Shown: positions 8,809 to 18,181, counted from the first letter of the stretch. The stretch: DNA of 64,000 bases from an uncultured Pelagibacteraceae bacterium (GCA_902601235.1 CACKMG010000002.1:1-64000); one strand, 5' to 3'. Translations and numbers: made by a program. The notes: a model not told the origin generated them from the sequence alone.

Positions 8809-11800
8809 TATAATTTGGTTGGCATTGGTTTATTACTATCAATTTTGTATTTTTTAATTGCTTCTTTGGCATACTTGGATGCAATTAGTTGTTCTTTTGC
8901 TAATACACTTAATCCATATGTGACTACATGCTCCTTATCAACTTCAAAGAAATTTCTTAAGTTTTTTCTTGTATCACTTCGCCCAAACCCATCTGTTCCT
9001 AGTGAATAAAAGCTTTTATTAATGTATGGTCTAATTTGATCTGAATTCATTCTCATGTAATCTGAAGCAGCCAAAATAGGTCCTTCTGTTTTACTCAAAC
9101 ATTTTTCAACATAAGACTTCTTTGGTTCCTTATCTGGATTTAAAAGATTATATCTTTCTACTTCTAAACCGTCTCTTCTTAACTCATTAAAGCTTGTTAC
9201 GCTCCAAATCTCACTATCTATCTGATATTCTCTCTGTAATATTTCAGCACCTGCTATCATTTCTCTTAAAATTGTACCAGATCCCAAAAATTGAATTTTA
9301 GTTTTTTTATATTTATTGAACTCTTTAATTTTATACATACCTTTTAAAATTCCCTCTTCACAAGATTTATCTTTAGGCATAGCTGGATGAGGATAATTTT
9401 CATTCATTGTTGTAATGTAGTAGAAGATATTCTCTTTTTTTTCATGCATCCTTTTTAATCCATCTCTAAAAATAACTGCTAGTTCATAATGAAAAGTTGG
9501 ATCATATGATACACAGTTTGGAATTGTTGATGCAGTAAGATGACTGTGACCGTCTTGATGCTGTAAACCTTCACCTGCTAAAGTTGTTCTTCCAGCTGTA
9601 GCTCCAATTAAAAATCCCCTAGACTGACTATCTGCACCTGCCCATGCGAGGTCTCCTATTCTTTGAAATCCAAACATTGAGTAAAAAAGATAAATAGGTA
9701 TCATCTCAATATCGTGATTTGTGTATGAAGTTCCTGCAGCAATCCATGAGGACATTGCTCCAGCTTCTGTAATTCCTTCCTCTAAAACTTGACCACTTTT
9801 TTCCTCCCTGTATGAGCTTAATTGAGCAGAGTCTTCGGGTTCATATTTTTGTCCTTCATGAGCGTAAATCCCTACTTTTTGAAAGAAACCCTCCATACCA
9901 AATGTTCTAGCCTCATCAGGTATAATAGGGACTAATCGGGGCGCAACATTTTTGTCTCTTAGTAGATTTGTAAGCATTCTAACTAATGCCATGGTGGTAG
10001 ACATTTCTTTTTCACCAGTTGAAAGTTTCATATTGTCAAAAATATCCTTCGGGGGGGCTTTAATTGATTTTGCATAAGTAGTTCTTTCTGGAATAAACCC
10101 ACCTAATTGAAGTCTTCTTTCTTTAATGTATTTAATCTCAGGAGAATTTTGATCAGGTTTATAATATTCAATATTCTTTACCTGTTGGTCGGTTAAAGGA
10201 ACATCAAATCTATCTCTGTAATACATTAAATCATCAACATCTAATTTTTTTGTTTGATGAGTAGTATTTACACTTTCTCCACTTTTACCCATACCATAAC
10301 CTTTGATAGTTTTTGCAATTACAACAGTTGGGCTTCCAATATTTTTAGATGCTTTGTCGTATGCGGCAAATACTTTATGAGGATCATGGCCACCTCTATT
10401 TAATCTCCAGATATCTTTATCTGAAAGACTAGAAACTAATTCTTTAGTTTCTGGATATTTTCCAAAAAATTTTTCTCTTACATAAGCTCCATCTCTTGCT
10501 TTCATTGCTTGATATTCACCGTCGACTGTTTCGTTCATTGTTTTCACCAAATGACCTGTTTTATCATTTGCTAACAATTGATCCCAATAAGACCCCCATA
10601 TCACTTTAATAACATTCCAACCTGCACCTCTAAAAATTCCCTCTAATTCTTGTATAATTTTTCCATTACCTCGTACAGGTCCATCTAATCTTTGAAGATT
10701 ACAATTTACAACAAATATAAGATTATCTAATTTTTCCCTTGCAGCTAAACCTATTGCTCCAAGAGACTCTGGCTCATCCATTTCTCCATCACCCAAAAAT
10801 GCCCAAACCTTTCTGCCTTCATCTTTAATTAGGCCTCTATTAATTAAATATTTCATATATCTAGCTTGATATATAGCTAGCATGGGTCCTAATCCCATTG
10901 AAACAGTTGGAAATTGCCAAAAGTTTGGCATTAACCATGGATGAGGGTATGAGGACAATCCACCTGGTTTTACCTCTTGTCTAAAACTGTCTAATTGTTT
11001 TTCATCCAGTCTTCCCTCGAGAAATGCTCTCGCATACATACCAGGTGCACTATGTCCTTGAAAATAAACTAAATCTCCTCCAAATTTATTATTCTTAGCT
11101 CTCCAAAAATGATTCATTCCAACATCATATAATGTAGCAGCAGATGCAAATGTTCCTATATGACCTCCAAGTTCAGGAAATTTTTTATTTGCCCTCACTA
11201 CCATCGCAGCAGCATTCCATCTAATTAAAGATCTTATTCTTCTCTCAATATTTTGATCACCATTAGATTTTTTTTCATCAGCTACAGGGATCGTATTTAT
11301 ATAAGGAGTGTTTTGTGTGTATGGGATATTAGCTCCTTCCATATACGCTTTATTAATTAATTCCTTAATTAAATAATGAGCTCTCTGATTTCCATCTTTC
11401 TCTATGACATCTGAAAGAGATTCCAACCATTCACTTGTCTCTAATGGATCAATATCTCCTTCATTTACAACCTTAATTATTTCGGATTTCTCTTTTTCAT
11501 TTCTTAGAATTGGTTTTTTTTGTTCTTGATTTTTTTTTAAAGAATTTTCTGCTTCTTGAATTAAATTTTCAGTATTTTTTGGAACATCTTCTAAAGAGGA
11601 AAGATTTTGATCAATACTGGATATATTTAAAATTAAATCACCCTTTGAAACTTTATCACCAACTTTTACAGCTATAGATTGGATTTTTCCTGAAAAAATT
11701 GACGGTATTTCAACACTGGATTTATCACTTTCTATTGTTACTACAGGATCATTCTTTTTAATTTCTTGACCTTCTTTAACCAATAATTCTATCACTTCAA

Positions 11801-11846
11801 CATTTTCAAAATCACCAATGTCAGGAACTATTAATTTTTCAGTCAT
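8808..11846 (-). CDS. aceE: Pyruvate dehydrogenase E1 (homodimeric type) with N-terminal lipoyl domain
   Basis: The protein has 1,012 residues, against about 890 for ordinary homodimeric AceE. Residues 1 to about 75 are a complete lipoyl domain (lysine 42 in IESDKSSVEIPS, the same local sequence as in the neighbouring E2), followed by a charged linker to about residue 130. The rest is a full AceE-type thiamin-diphosphate decarboxylase; GDGEMDEPES and the downstream VVNCNLQRLDGP form the TPP/Mg motif. It decarboxylates pyruvate and acetylates lipoyl groups. It is the first gene of aceE-aceF. The extra lipoyl domain is directly visible and in frame; its use for acetyl transfer is inference. Confidence 0.95.
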   Translation of the reverse strand: MTEKLIVPDIGDFENVEVIELLVKEGQEIKKNDPVVTIESDKSSVEIPSIFSGKIQSIAVKVGDKVSKGDLILNISSIDQNLSSLEDVPKNTENLIQEAENSLKKNQEQKKPILRNEKEKSEIIKVVNEGDIDPLETSEWLESLSDVIEKDGNQRAHYLIKELINKAYMEGANIPYTQNTPYINTIPVADEKKSNGDQNIERRIRSLIRWNAAAMVVRANKKFPELGGHIGTFASAATLYDVGMNHFWRAKNNKFGGDLVYFQGHSAPGMYARAFLEGRLDEKQLDSFRQEVKPGGLSSYPHPWLMPNFWQFPTVSMGLGPMLAIYQARYMKYLINRGLIKDEGRKVWAFLGDGEMDEPESLGAIGLAAREKLDNLIFVVNCNLQRLDGPVRGNGKIIQELEGIFRGAGWNVIKVIWGSYWDQLLANDKTGHLVKTMNETVDGEYQAMKARDGAYVREKFFGKYPETKELVSSLSDKDIWRLNRGGHDPHKVFAAYDKASKNIGSPTVVIAKTIKGYGMGKSGESVNTTHQTKKLDVDDLMYYRDRFDVPLTDQQVKNIEYYKPDQNSPEIKYIKERRLQLGGFIPERTTYAKSIKAPPKDIFDNMKLSTGEKEMSTTMALVRMLTNLLRDKNVAPRLVPIIPDEARTFGMEGFFQKVGIYAHEGQKYEPEDSAQLSSYREEKSGQVLEEGITEAGAMSSWIAAGTSYTNHDIEMIPIYLFYSMFGFQRIGDLAWAGADSQSRGFLIGATAGRTTLAGEGLQHQDGHSHLTASTIPNCVSYDPTFHYELAVIFRDGLKRMHEKKENIFYYITTMNENYPHPAMPKDKSCEEGILKGMYKIKEFNKYKKTKIQFLGSGTILREMIAGAEILQREYQIDSEIWSVTSFNELRRDGLEVERYNLLNPDKEPKKSYVEKCLSKTEGPILAASDYMRMNSDQIRPYINKSFYSLGTDGFGRSDTRKNLRNFFEVDKEHVVTYGLSVLAKEQLIASKYAKEAIKKYKIDSNKPMPTKL

Positions 11847-11880
11847 TTTTTACGTCTTATACACTATAAAAAGTTGTTAA

Positions 11881-12057
11881 ATGCAAATCTTAACACATTC
11901 TGCTCAATTTTTTGACACTCTTTATGTACATGCTTCAAAAATGATTAAAAAGTTATTAAAAACACTTATTCAGCCAAAAGTAAGCACTTATCTGGATGCT
12001 AAAATATGGATACAAAAAATTTTGTTAGAAGAAAAATATAGAAAAATTAATTTCTAA
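11881..12057 (+). CDS. Possible 58-residue protein of unknown function
   Basis: An open frame of 58 codons on the plus strand fills most of the gap between aceE and the thiolase and is too short for the supplied track. It is rich in Lys, Ile and Leu, has no long hydrophobic segment and no recognised domain. The end (KIWIQKILLEEKYRK) looks like an amphipathic helix. The stop overlaps the convergent thiolase stop by four bases, a common arrangement for real genes in this genome. I see no good Shine-Dalgarno before the first ATG; an internal ATG at 11941 is an alternative start. It may be spurious. Confidence 0.35.
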   Translation: MQILTHSAQFFDTLYVHASKMIKKLLKTLIQPKVSTYLDAKIWIQKILLEEKYRKINF

Positions 12058-13229
12058 ATTCTCTCCACACACAAAGCGATACCCATCCCCCCGCCTATAC
12101 ATAGAGTTGCACAACCTTTATTTTTTTTTTGTCTTTTCATTTCATGTATCAATGTTACGAGTATTCTTGCACCTGAGGCACCAATAGGATGGCCAAGAGC
12201 TATGGCTCCACCATTAACATTTACTTTATTTCTATCAATACCCAATTCACGAATTACTGCAATACTTTGAGATGCAAAAGCCTCATTTATTTCAAATAAA
12301 TCAATTTCATCTAAATTCCACTTTGCTTTTTTAATTGCTTCACGAACAGCCTCAATTGGTCCTAAGCCCATTAGAGACGGATCTACTCCAACAGAAGACC
12401 ATGATATAATTTTTACTAAAGGCTCTATCGATTTTTTTTCTGCCTCCTCTAAAGATGTTAATAATAAAGCTGCAGCTCCATCGTTTATACCTGAGGAATT
12501 TCCTGCTGTAATAGTTCCGTCATCTTGAAAGACAGTTTTAAGTTTTTCTAAATCTGACATTTTTAATCCTACTCTAGGGTGTTCATCAAATTCTAAAACT
12601 TTTCCATTATGATTTATTTTAACCAGCTCTTCATTAAATTTATTATTAATAATAGCTAATTCTGTTTTTTTTTGAGAATTTAAAGCAAATTCGTCCTGTT
12701 CTTGTCTTGTTATATTCAACTTTTTAGCAACATTCTCTGCTGTTACACCCATATGATAGTTATTGAATGCATCTATCAGTCCGTCATGAACCATCGTATC
12801 TAATAATTTGTTTTCAGAAATTTTTTTTTCATCTCTATAAAAAATTGAATGTGGGGCTAAAGACATGCTTTCTTGACCTCCAGAAATAACATTCTTTGAT
12901 TCTCCTAACTTGATCGATTGATAACCTGATATAACTGCTCTAAGCCCAGATCCACAAACTTGATTAATAATATGAGCTGGTTTTAAAATTGGTATACCAG
13001 CATTTATTGCAGCTTGTCTTGCAGGGTTCTGACCAGCACCCGCAGTCAATACCTGACCCATAATTACTTCATCAATCTCATCATTAACAATTTTAGATTT
13101 TTTTAAAACTTCATTTATGACCACAGATCCAAGTTGATCAGATCTCATGTCCTTTAATGAACCTCTGTAACTTCCTATTGGTGTTCTAATTGCGCTAACA
13201 ATAACTACTTCTTTTAATTTATTTTTCAT
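12054..13229 (-). CDS. Acetyl-CoA C-acetyltransferase (thiolase)
   Basis: The 391-residue thiolase has all three active-site regions: the acyl-accepting cysteine in [12 protein letters not shown] (near residue 90), NEAFA plus the [16 protein letters not shown] histidine region, and the C-terminal CIGGGMG cysteine. Length and motifs match the AtoB/PhaA/BktB biosynthetic type, which condenses two acetyl-CoA or cleaves acetoacetyl-CoA. No PHA or ketone-body genes are adjacent, so the direction of use is open and I give no symbol. It is transcribed alone. Confidence 0.92.
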   Translation of the reverse strand: MKNKLKEVVIVSAIRTPIGSYRGSLKDMRSDQLGSVVINEVLKKSKIVNDEIDEVIMGQVLTAGAGQNPARQAAINAGIPILKPAHIINQVCGSGLRAVISGYQSIKLGESKNVISGGQESMSLAPHSIFYRDEKKISENKLLDTMVHDGLIDAFNNYHMGVTAENVAKKLNITRQEQDEFALNSQKKTELAIINNKFNEELVKINHNGKVLEFDEHPRVGLKMSDLEKLKTVFQDDGTITAGNSSGINDGAAALLLTSLEEAEKKSIEPLVKIISWSSVGVDPSLMGLGPIEAVREAIKKAKWNLDEIDLFEINEAFASQSIAVIRELGIDRNKVNVNGGAIALGHPIGASGARILVTLIHEMKRQKKNKGCATLCIGGGMGIALCVERI

Positions 13230-13278
13230 AAAATTTTAAATTTATGTTATCATTAAAATACACTAAAAATTAGTATAC

Positions 13279-13284
13279 TATAAT
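13279..13284 (+). promoter_or_regulatory. Likely -10 box for the tRNA-Arg transcript
   Basis: A perfect TATAAT lies 18 bases before the tRNA-Arg 5' end in an otherwise empty 73-bp gap. The -35 region is not clear. Confidence 0.5.
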
Positions 13285-13302
13285 GAAATAAAAACTAAAA
13301 TT

Positions 13303-13379
13303 GCGCCTGTAGCTCAACTGGATAGAGCGCTTGGCTACGGACCAGGAGGTTCTGGGTTCGACTCCTAGCAGGCGCACCA
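13303..13379 (+). tRNA. tRNA-Arg(ACG), CCA encoded
   Basis: The cloverleaf is complete: a 7-bp acceptor stem GCGCCTG/CAGGCGC, D arm GCTC..GAGC, anticodon stem CTTGG/CCAGG with loop CTACGGA (anticodon ACG, normally edited to ICG by TadA), a T arm with TTCGACT loop, and a genomic ACCA end. It reads CGN codons. Confidence 0.97.
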
Positions 13380-13392
13380 AAAAAGGATTAAT

Positions 13393-13491
13393 ATGTTTAA
13401 ATGGTTTACAAAAGCTTCTCTTCAAATGTCAGTAATATATTTCTTTCTGATCATATTAATAATTTTATTAATTCTAACTTTTGTACTATAA
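13393..13491 (+). CDS. Possible 32-residue single-helix membrane protein
   Basis: A 32-codon ORF begins 13 bases after the tRNA-Arg CCA end and stops six bases before the thioesterase ATG. A polar start (MFKWFTKASLQM) is followed by about 20 uninterrupted hydrophobic residues rich in Ile and Leu, a clear transmembrane helix. An AAAGGA Shine-Dalgarno sits six bases before the ATG. It would be read on the tRNA transcript and may be coupled to the thioesterase gene. I recognise no family. It is too short for the track; the good ribosome site and tight spacing argue that it is real. Confidence 0.5.
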   Translation: MFKWFTKASLQMSVIYFFLIILIILLILTFVL

Positions 13492-13497
13492 AAAATT

Positions 13498-13908
13498 ATG
13501 TCTGAAAAATTTGAACAAATTAGCTTAAAACCAGGATTTATGAAACATAATGGTGGTGTTTTATTTAGAAATATATCTCAAACAGAGTATGAATTTAAAT
13601 CAATTATAAATGAAAATCATTTAAATGCTGCTGGTATTACTCATGGAGGATATTTATCAGCTTTAGTTGATGCGGGAGCCGGCACAGCTGCACATCGTTC
13701 TGCAGATAATGCTCCATGCGTAACTATTTCATTAGACCTAAAATTTATTGGAGCATCAAAAATAGGTGATGAAATAATCGGTAAAGTAAAAATTTTAAAA
13801 AAAACAAAAACATTAGTATTTTTATTTTGTGAGTTAAAATGTAATGAAAAAACTATTACATCCGCTTCAGGTGTTTGGAAAATTCTAAAAGTTAAACCAT
13901 CAGTTTAA
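13498..13908 (+). CDS. PaaI/hotdog-fold acyl-CoA thioesterase
   Basis: The 136-residue hotdog-fold protein has the 4HBT/PaaI signature HGGYLSALVDAGAGTAA around residues 49-65, where His-Gly and the following Asp form the active site. Such enzymes hydrolyse acyl- or aryl-CoA thioesters in the cytosol. The exact substrate is unknown. The length is normal. It follows the 32-residue membrane ORF after six bases, so the two probably share a transcript. Confidence 0.85.
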   Translation: MSEKFEQISLKPGFMKHNGGVLFRNISQTEYEFKSIINENHLNAAGITHGGYLSALVDAGAGTAAHRSADNAPCVTISLDLKFIGASKIGDEIIGKVKILKKTKTLVFLFCELKCNEKTITSASGVWKILKVKPSV

Positions 13909-14096
13909 GGTTTAGGTGGTATAAATACTTATTCTAAGATTAATTATTATAAAATTTATTAATTTGTGATAAACTTCTAAATATAGTTTAAAATGAGAAC
14001 TTTTATCAGTCCGATTCGATCATGTTTTAGTCTATTTTTGTTCTTTAGGACTAACAATATCTGGTAGGTAAAAAAAAAGATATACCAAAGATAGAA

Positions 14097-16574
14097 ATGA
14101 CAAAAAATAAAATTACAGCAATATTAGGACCTACAAATACAGGCAAAACTCATTTAGCAATCGAAACTATGCTGTCCTTTGAAACTGGAATGATTGGTTT
14201 TCCTTTAAGATTATTGGCTAGAGAAATTTATGACAAAGTTATTAAAAAAATTGGTTTAGATAAAGTTGCGTTAATCACAGGTGAAGAAAAAATTATACCA
14301 TCTAATGCAAAATATTTTCTTTGTACTGTTGAGTCTATGCCTATTGATAAACAATTAGATTTTGTTGGAGTGGATGAAATTCAAATGTGTGCTGATCATG
14401 AGCGTGGACACATTTTTACTGACAGATTACTAAATTTGAGAGGAAATAAATTAACCATGTTAATGGGTTCTAACACTATTAGAAGTATTATTTCAAAATT
14501 GAACGATGATATTGAATTCATAAATAGAAATCGTTTGTCAAAACTTACTTATTCAGGTCATAAAAAAATTTCAAGAATTAACAGAAAAACAGCAATTATT
14601 GCTTTTTCAGCAGAGGAAGTTTATGCAATTGCAGAATTAATTAGAAGACAAAAAGGTGGTGCAGCGATTGTAATGGGATCTCTTAGCCCAAAAACAAGAA
14701 ATGCTCAAGTTGAATTATATCAATCAGGAGATGTTGATTTTTTAGTTGCTACAGATGCAATCGGTATGGGCATCAACATGGATTTAGATAATGTTTATTT
14801 TTCTAATCTGAAAAAATTTGATGGAAAAAAATTAAGACGATTAAACTTATCAGAAATAGGACAAATTGCCGGAAGGGCAGGAAGATATTTAAATGATGGC
14901 AGTTTTGGAATTACCGGACAGTGTAGAGAGATAAGTGCTGAAGAGGTTGATTTACTTGAAAGTCATCAATTTGAAGAAATTCAATCTTTATTTTGGAGAA
15001 ATTCTGACTTAAATTTTAATAATCCTTTATCACTTATTAAATCTTTGGAAGAAAAACCATCCAAAAACTGGTTAAGAAAGATAAATGAGTGTGAAGATGA
15101 AAAAGCTCTTAGATATTTTTTAAGAGAAAAAAATTTTCAAAACATTATATTTGATGAGGAAAAGTTAAAACTTTTATGGGAGTGTTGCCAAATACCTGAT
15201 TTTGTGAAAAAAACATTTGGAAATCATTATGAGGTAATTAGCAATGTTTTTAAGTATCTTAACAGTCAAAAGGGTAAAATTACTGATGATTATATGCGTC
15301 TTCAACTAATGAAATTTGATAAACTAGAGGGAAATGTAGACTCTTTATCAAATAGAATTGCAAATGTGCGAACTTGGTCTTATGTTTCAAATAAAAATAA
15401 TTGGGTAGAAAATCAAAACTATTGGATTGAAAAAACAAAATTATTAGAGGATAAACTTTCAGATAGACTTCATGAAGAACTCACTAAGACATTTATTGAT
15501 AAACGTGCAAGCGTACTCGCTAGAGGTTTAAAGCAAGATATGGAATTTGAGATGAAAATTAATAATAATAATGAAGTGATAATTGATAATCAGTTCATTG
15601 GTAGAATTAATGGTTTAAAGTTAGAACTAGATCTAAAAAAAGGAGCACTCGAAACTGATATCAAATCTTTAAAAAAAGCAGCAAGGCAAACAGTAGGTCC
15701 AGAACTTGAAAAAAGAATTCAAATTATAATTGAGTCAGCTCTAATAGAACTTAAAGATGATTTTAAAATTTACTGGAATAATTCTCCAATTGCTAAATTA
15801 GTGTCAGGTAAAGATTACTTAAATCCTAACTTTGAATTAATTGTAGATGATATTTTAGAACAAAATCAAAAACGAAAATTGATAATATTTATTGATAAAT
15901 GGATTAAAGGAAAAGTTGATACAGTGTTAAAGAGTCTTGTCGATTTAAAAAATCTTAAAGATAAAAATTCATCAATAAAAGCTTTGGCTTATAGGCTTTA
16001 TGAAAATAATGGGGTAATTAAAAGAAAAAGTGTTACCGAATATGTAAAAAATTTAGAGCAAAATGACAGAAAAATTTTGAGAGAACTTGGGGTAAAATTT
16101 GGAAGGTATCATATTTTTTTGTTTAAACTAATTAAGCCGGACGCAGTGTCACTTAGAACTTTACTTTGGAAAAATTATCATCAAAAATACTTTGATATGA
16201 AACCCCCGAAATTTGGTTTAAATTTTATAGATGACAAAAAATTAAATAGAAATTTCATGCTTCTTTGTGGTTTTGAAAAATTTAATGATCTTTTTGTAAG
16301 AATAGATATTCTTGAAAGACTATTTGTGCAAATAATAAATTCTGACAAAAAAGAAAGTAAAGAAATTAAGATGATACCAGAGATGCTAAACCTATTGGGT
16401 TGTAATAAAGAAAACTTTAAAAAGCTTTTAAAAAGTATGGATTACAGGATTACAGAAAAAGAGGAAAATACATATTTTAAATATTCTCCGAAAAAAGTTT
16501 TCAAAAAATCTTTTGATAAAAGAAACAAAAAAGAAAGCCCTTTTGGTATTTTAAAAGATCTACAATTGAACTAA
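14097..16574 (+). CDS. Suv3-like superfamily 2 RNA helicase
   Basis: The 825-residue protein resembles the alphaproteobacterial homologues of mitochondrial Suv3. Helicase motifs: Walker A GPTNTGKTH at residues 11-19, DEIQ as motif II (VGVDEIQMCADHERG), TDAIGMGIN as motif V and QIAGRAGRY as motif VI. A long, lysine-rich C-terminal half has no motif I can name. Family members unwind RNA with ATP in RNA decay. It starts a run of tightly spaced genes (two bases to the TerB-like gene, then fdxA and carD). The 188-bp leader has competing short hairpins. Confidence 0.9.
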   Translation: MTKNKITAILGPTNTGKTHLAIETMLSFETGMIGFPLRLLAREIYDKVIKKIGLDKVALITGEEKIIPSNAKYFLCTVESMPIDKQLDFVGVDEIQMCADHERGHIFTDRLLNLRGNKLTMLMGSNTIRSIISKLNDDIEFINRNRLSKLTYSGHKKISRINRKTAIIAFSAEEVYAIAELIRRQKGGAAIVMGSLSPKTRNAQVELYQSGDVDFLVATDAIGMGINMDLDNVYFSNLKKFDGKKLRRLNLSEIGQIAGRAGRYLNDGSFGITGQCREISAEEVDLLESHQFEEIQSLFWRNSDLNFNNPLSLIKSLEEKPSKNWLRKINECEDEKALRYFLREKNFQNIIFDEEKLKLLWECCQIPDFVKKTFGNHYEVISNVFKYLNSQKGKITDDYMRLQLMKFDKLEGNVDSLSNRIANVRTWSYVSNKNNWVENQNYWIEKTKLLEDKLSDRLHEELTKTFIDKRASVLARGLKQDMEFEMKINNNNEVIIDNQFIGRINGLKLELDLKKGALETDIKSLKKAARQTVGPELEKRIQIIIESALIELKDDFKIYWNNSPIAKLVSGKDYLNPNFELIVDDILEQNQKRKLIIFIDKWIKGKVDTVLKSLVDLKNLKDKNSSIKALAYRLYENNGVIKRKSVTEYVKNLEQNDRKILRELGVKFGRYHIFLFKLIKPDAVSLRTLLWKNYHQKYFDMKPPKFGLNFIDDKKLNRNFMLLCGFEKFNDLFVRIDILERLFVQIINSDKKESKEIKMIPEMLNLLGCNKENFKKLLKSMDYRITEKEENTYFKYSPKKVFKKSFDKRNKKESPFGILKDLQLN

Positions 16575-16576
16575 TT

Positions 16577-16987
16577 ATGTTCTTCAAAAATAAAGAAAAT
16601 GATATAAATGGAAATTTTATTAAAGTTGCAGCATTGTTGATTCACGCAGCAAAAATTGATCAAGATTACTCAGAAAATGAAGAAAAAATTATTATACAAG
16701 CACTTTTAGAATTTGGTATTGACCAAGACAATATTCAACAAATTATTTCTGAAGGAAAAAAAATAGAATCAAACTCGAATCAAATTTTAGAGTTTACAAA
16801 AGAAGTAAAGAAAATGAACAACGATAAAAAAATAAAGATTGTTGAAACTTTGTGGAGAATTATTTATTCAAATAAAGAAGCTGATGTTTATGAAGCAAGC
16901 TTAATGAGACGACTCGCCGGATTATTATATATTGACAGTAAAGTAATGGGGGATATTAAGAAGAAAATAATTAGAGAAATTAAATAA
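16577..16987 (+). CDS. TerB-like domain protein
   Basis: The 136-residue all-helical protein begins with a hydrophobic helix followed by acidic D/E residues ([16 protein letters not shown]), the pattern of the TerB tellurite-resistance/COG4103-like family. Its biochemical role is unknown in general, and tellurite resistance should not be assumed. It sits between the helicase and fdxA and overlaps the fdxA start by one base. In other alphaproteobacteria, as I recall, an S4-domain RNA-binding protein often sits in this slot; no S4 motif is visible here. Confidence 0.75.
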   Translation: MFFKNKENDINGNFIKVAALLIHAAKIDQDYSENEEKIIIQALLEFGIDQDNIQQIISEGKKIESNSNQILEFTKEVKKMNNDKKIKIVETLWRIIYSNKEADVYEASLMRRLAGLLYIDSKVMGDIKKKIIREIK

Positions 16988-17313
16988 TGACTTATATTGT
17001 TAATGAGAAATGCATCAAATGTAAATTAATGGATTGTGTAGAAGTTTGTCCTGTGGATTGTTTCTATGAAGGAAAAAATATGCTTGTAATTAAACCAGAT
17101 GAGTGTATAGATTGTGGCGTTTGCGAGCCAGAATGTCCTGTCGATGCTATTAAAGCTGATACTGAGCCTGGCAGTGAAAAATGGTTAGAAATAAATAAGC
17201 AATATTCAGAAATCTGGCCTAATATAAGTGAAAAAAAAGATCCCCCTGAGGATCATCAAAGATATAAAGATGAGCAAGATAAGTTTGAGAAATATTTTAA
17301 AGAAAACATTTAA
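16987..17313 (+). CDS. fdxA: 7Fe ferredoxin, FdxA type
   Basis: The 108-residue cytosolic electron carrier has the seven-iron pattern: C-x7-C...CP near the N-terminus ([17 protein letters not shown]) for the 3Fe-4S and part of the 4Fe-4S ligands, then [12 protein letters not shown]. The acidic C-terminal tail is typical of the FdxA group. It is conserved next to carD in alphaproteobacteria, as here. Its 3' end overlaps the likely carD start by 44 bases in another frame. Confidence 0.93.
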   Translation: MTYIVNEKCIKCKLMDCVEVCPVDCFYEGKNMLVIKPDECIDCGVCEPECPVDAIKADTEPGSEKWLEINKQYSEIWPNISEKKDPPEDHQRYKDEQDKFEKYFKENI

Positions 17314-18121
17314 GAAAAAAATCAAAAAGTCAGTAAAAAAAAAAGTTTCTAAAAAAAAAATTATTAAAGTAAAAAAAGTAAAAAAAAAATCAAAAAAAAT
17401 TATTAAATCAAAAATCAAAGAGGCCCCTAAAAAAGATAGAAAAAAAATAGAACAAAAAAACGATAATTTAAGAATTCCTAAAAGTAATGAAATAAAACCT
17501 GAAATCAAAAAAGTAAAAAAACAAAACACAGAAAAAAGAGAATATAAAGTCAAAGACTATGTGGTTTACCCAAAACATGGGGTTGGTCAAATTTCTGAAT
17601 TTAAAAAAATTAGTATCGGTGGAATAGATGTAGAAACCTATGTAATAAAGTTTGAAAAAGATAAAGCTAACGGGATGGTCCCAGTAAATAAACAATCTCA
17701 TCTTCGTCCTTTGGCTACAATTAACCAGGTTAATAAATGTATTTCTATTTTAAAAAGTAAACCAAAAATTAAAAGATCAATGTGGAGTAGAAGAGCTCAA
17801 GAATATGAAGCTAAAATTTCATCTGGTAAAATTTATGAACTGGCTGAAGTTGTAAGAGACTTGAATAAAGGTGATGACCTAATGGTAGATCAATCCTACA
17901 GTGAAAGACAACTTTTTGAAAAAGCCTATGAAAGAATATTATCTGAATTTCAAATTATATTAAATTTCTCTCTTGAAGATACTCAAAAAAAATTAGATAA
18001 AGCCCTAAAAAGAAATTTAGAAAACCAATCTAAATCTAAATCAGAGGTGACAAAAACTTCTAGTGCTTCAGTTTCGGAAGATGAACCGGTATCTGATAAT
18101 GATGAGACTTTAGAGGAATAA
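17270..18121 (+). CDS. CarD-family transcription regulator with lysine-rich N-terminal extension
   Basis: The CarD/TRCF RNA-polymerase-interacting domain begins at [16 protein letters not shown] and continues through a helical DNA-binding part ([13 protein letters not shown]). CarD proteins stabilise the open complex at promoters. The frame also carries about 90 residues of almost pure Lys with Ile, Val and Ser before the domain, and an acidic Ser/Asp/Glu tail. The track starts at a GTG (17228); I prefer the ATG at 17270, still 44 bases inside fdxA. No other ATG precedes the CarD domain, so a non-ATG start that shortens the extension is possible. The gene ends at a strong terminator. Confidence 0.88.
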   Translation: MSKISLRNILKKTFKKKIKKSVKKKVSKKKIIKVKKVKKKSKKIIKSKIKEAPKKDRKKIEQKNDNLRIPKSNEIKPEIKKVKKQNTEKREYKVKDYVVYPKHGVGQISEFKKISIGGIDVETYVIKFEKDKANGMVPVNKQSHLRPLATINQVNKCISILKSKPKIKRSMWSRRAQEYEAKISSGKIYELAEVVRDLNKGDDLMVDQSYSERQLFEKAYERILSEFQIILNFSLEDTQKKLDKALKRNLENQSKSKSEVTKTSSASVSEDEPVSDNDETLEE

Positions 18122-18122
18122 A

Positions 18123-18161
18123 AAAACGCCTCTCACACGTTATCGTTATGAGAAGCGTTTT
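18123..18161. terminator. Bidirectional rho-independent terminator
   Basis: AAAACGCCTCTCA pairs with TGAGAAGCGTTTT over 13 positions with one C-A mismatch. A U-run follows on either strand. It lies two bases after the carD stop and 20 bases after the stop of the convergent mini-gene, so it can end both transcripts. Confidence 0.85.
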
Positions 18162-18181
18162 TAATAAAGAATACTAAGTGA

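Noticed and set aside
17206-17701. Minus-strand Phe/Leu-rich ORFs opposite carD
   Set aside because: They are the complement of the lysine-rich tract (AAA read as TTT); the hydrophobic look is an artefact.
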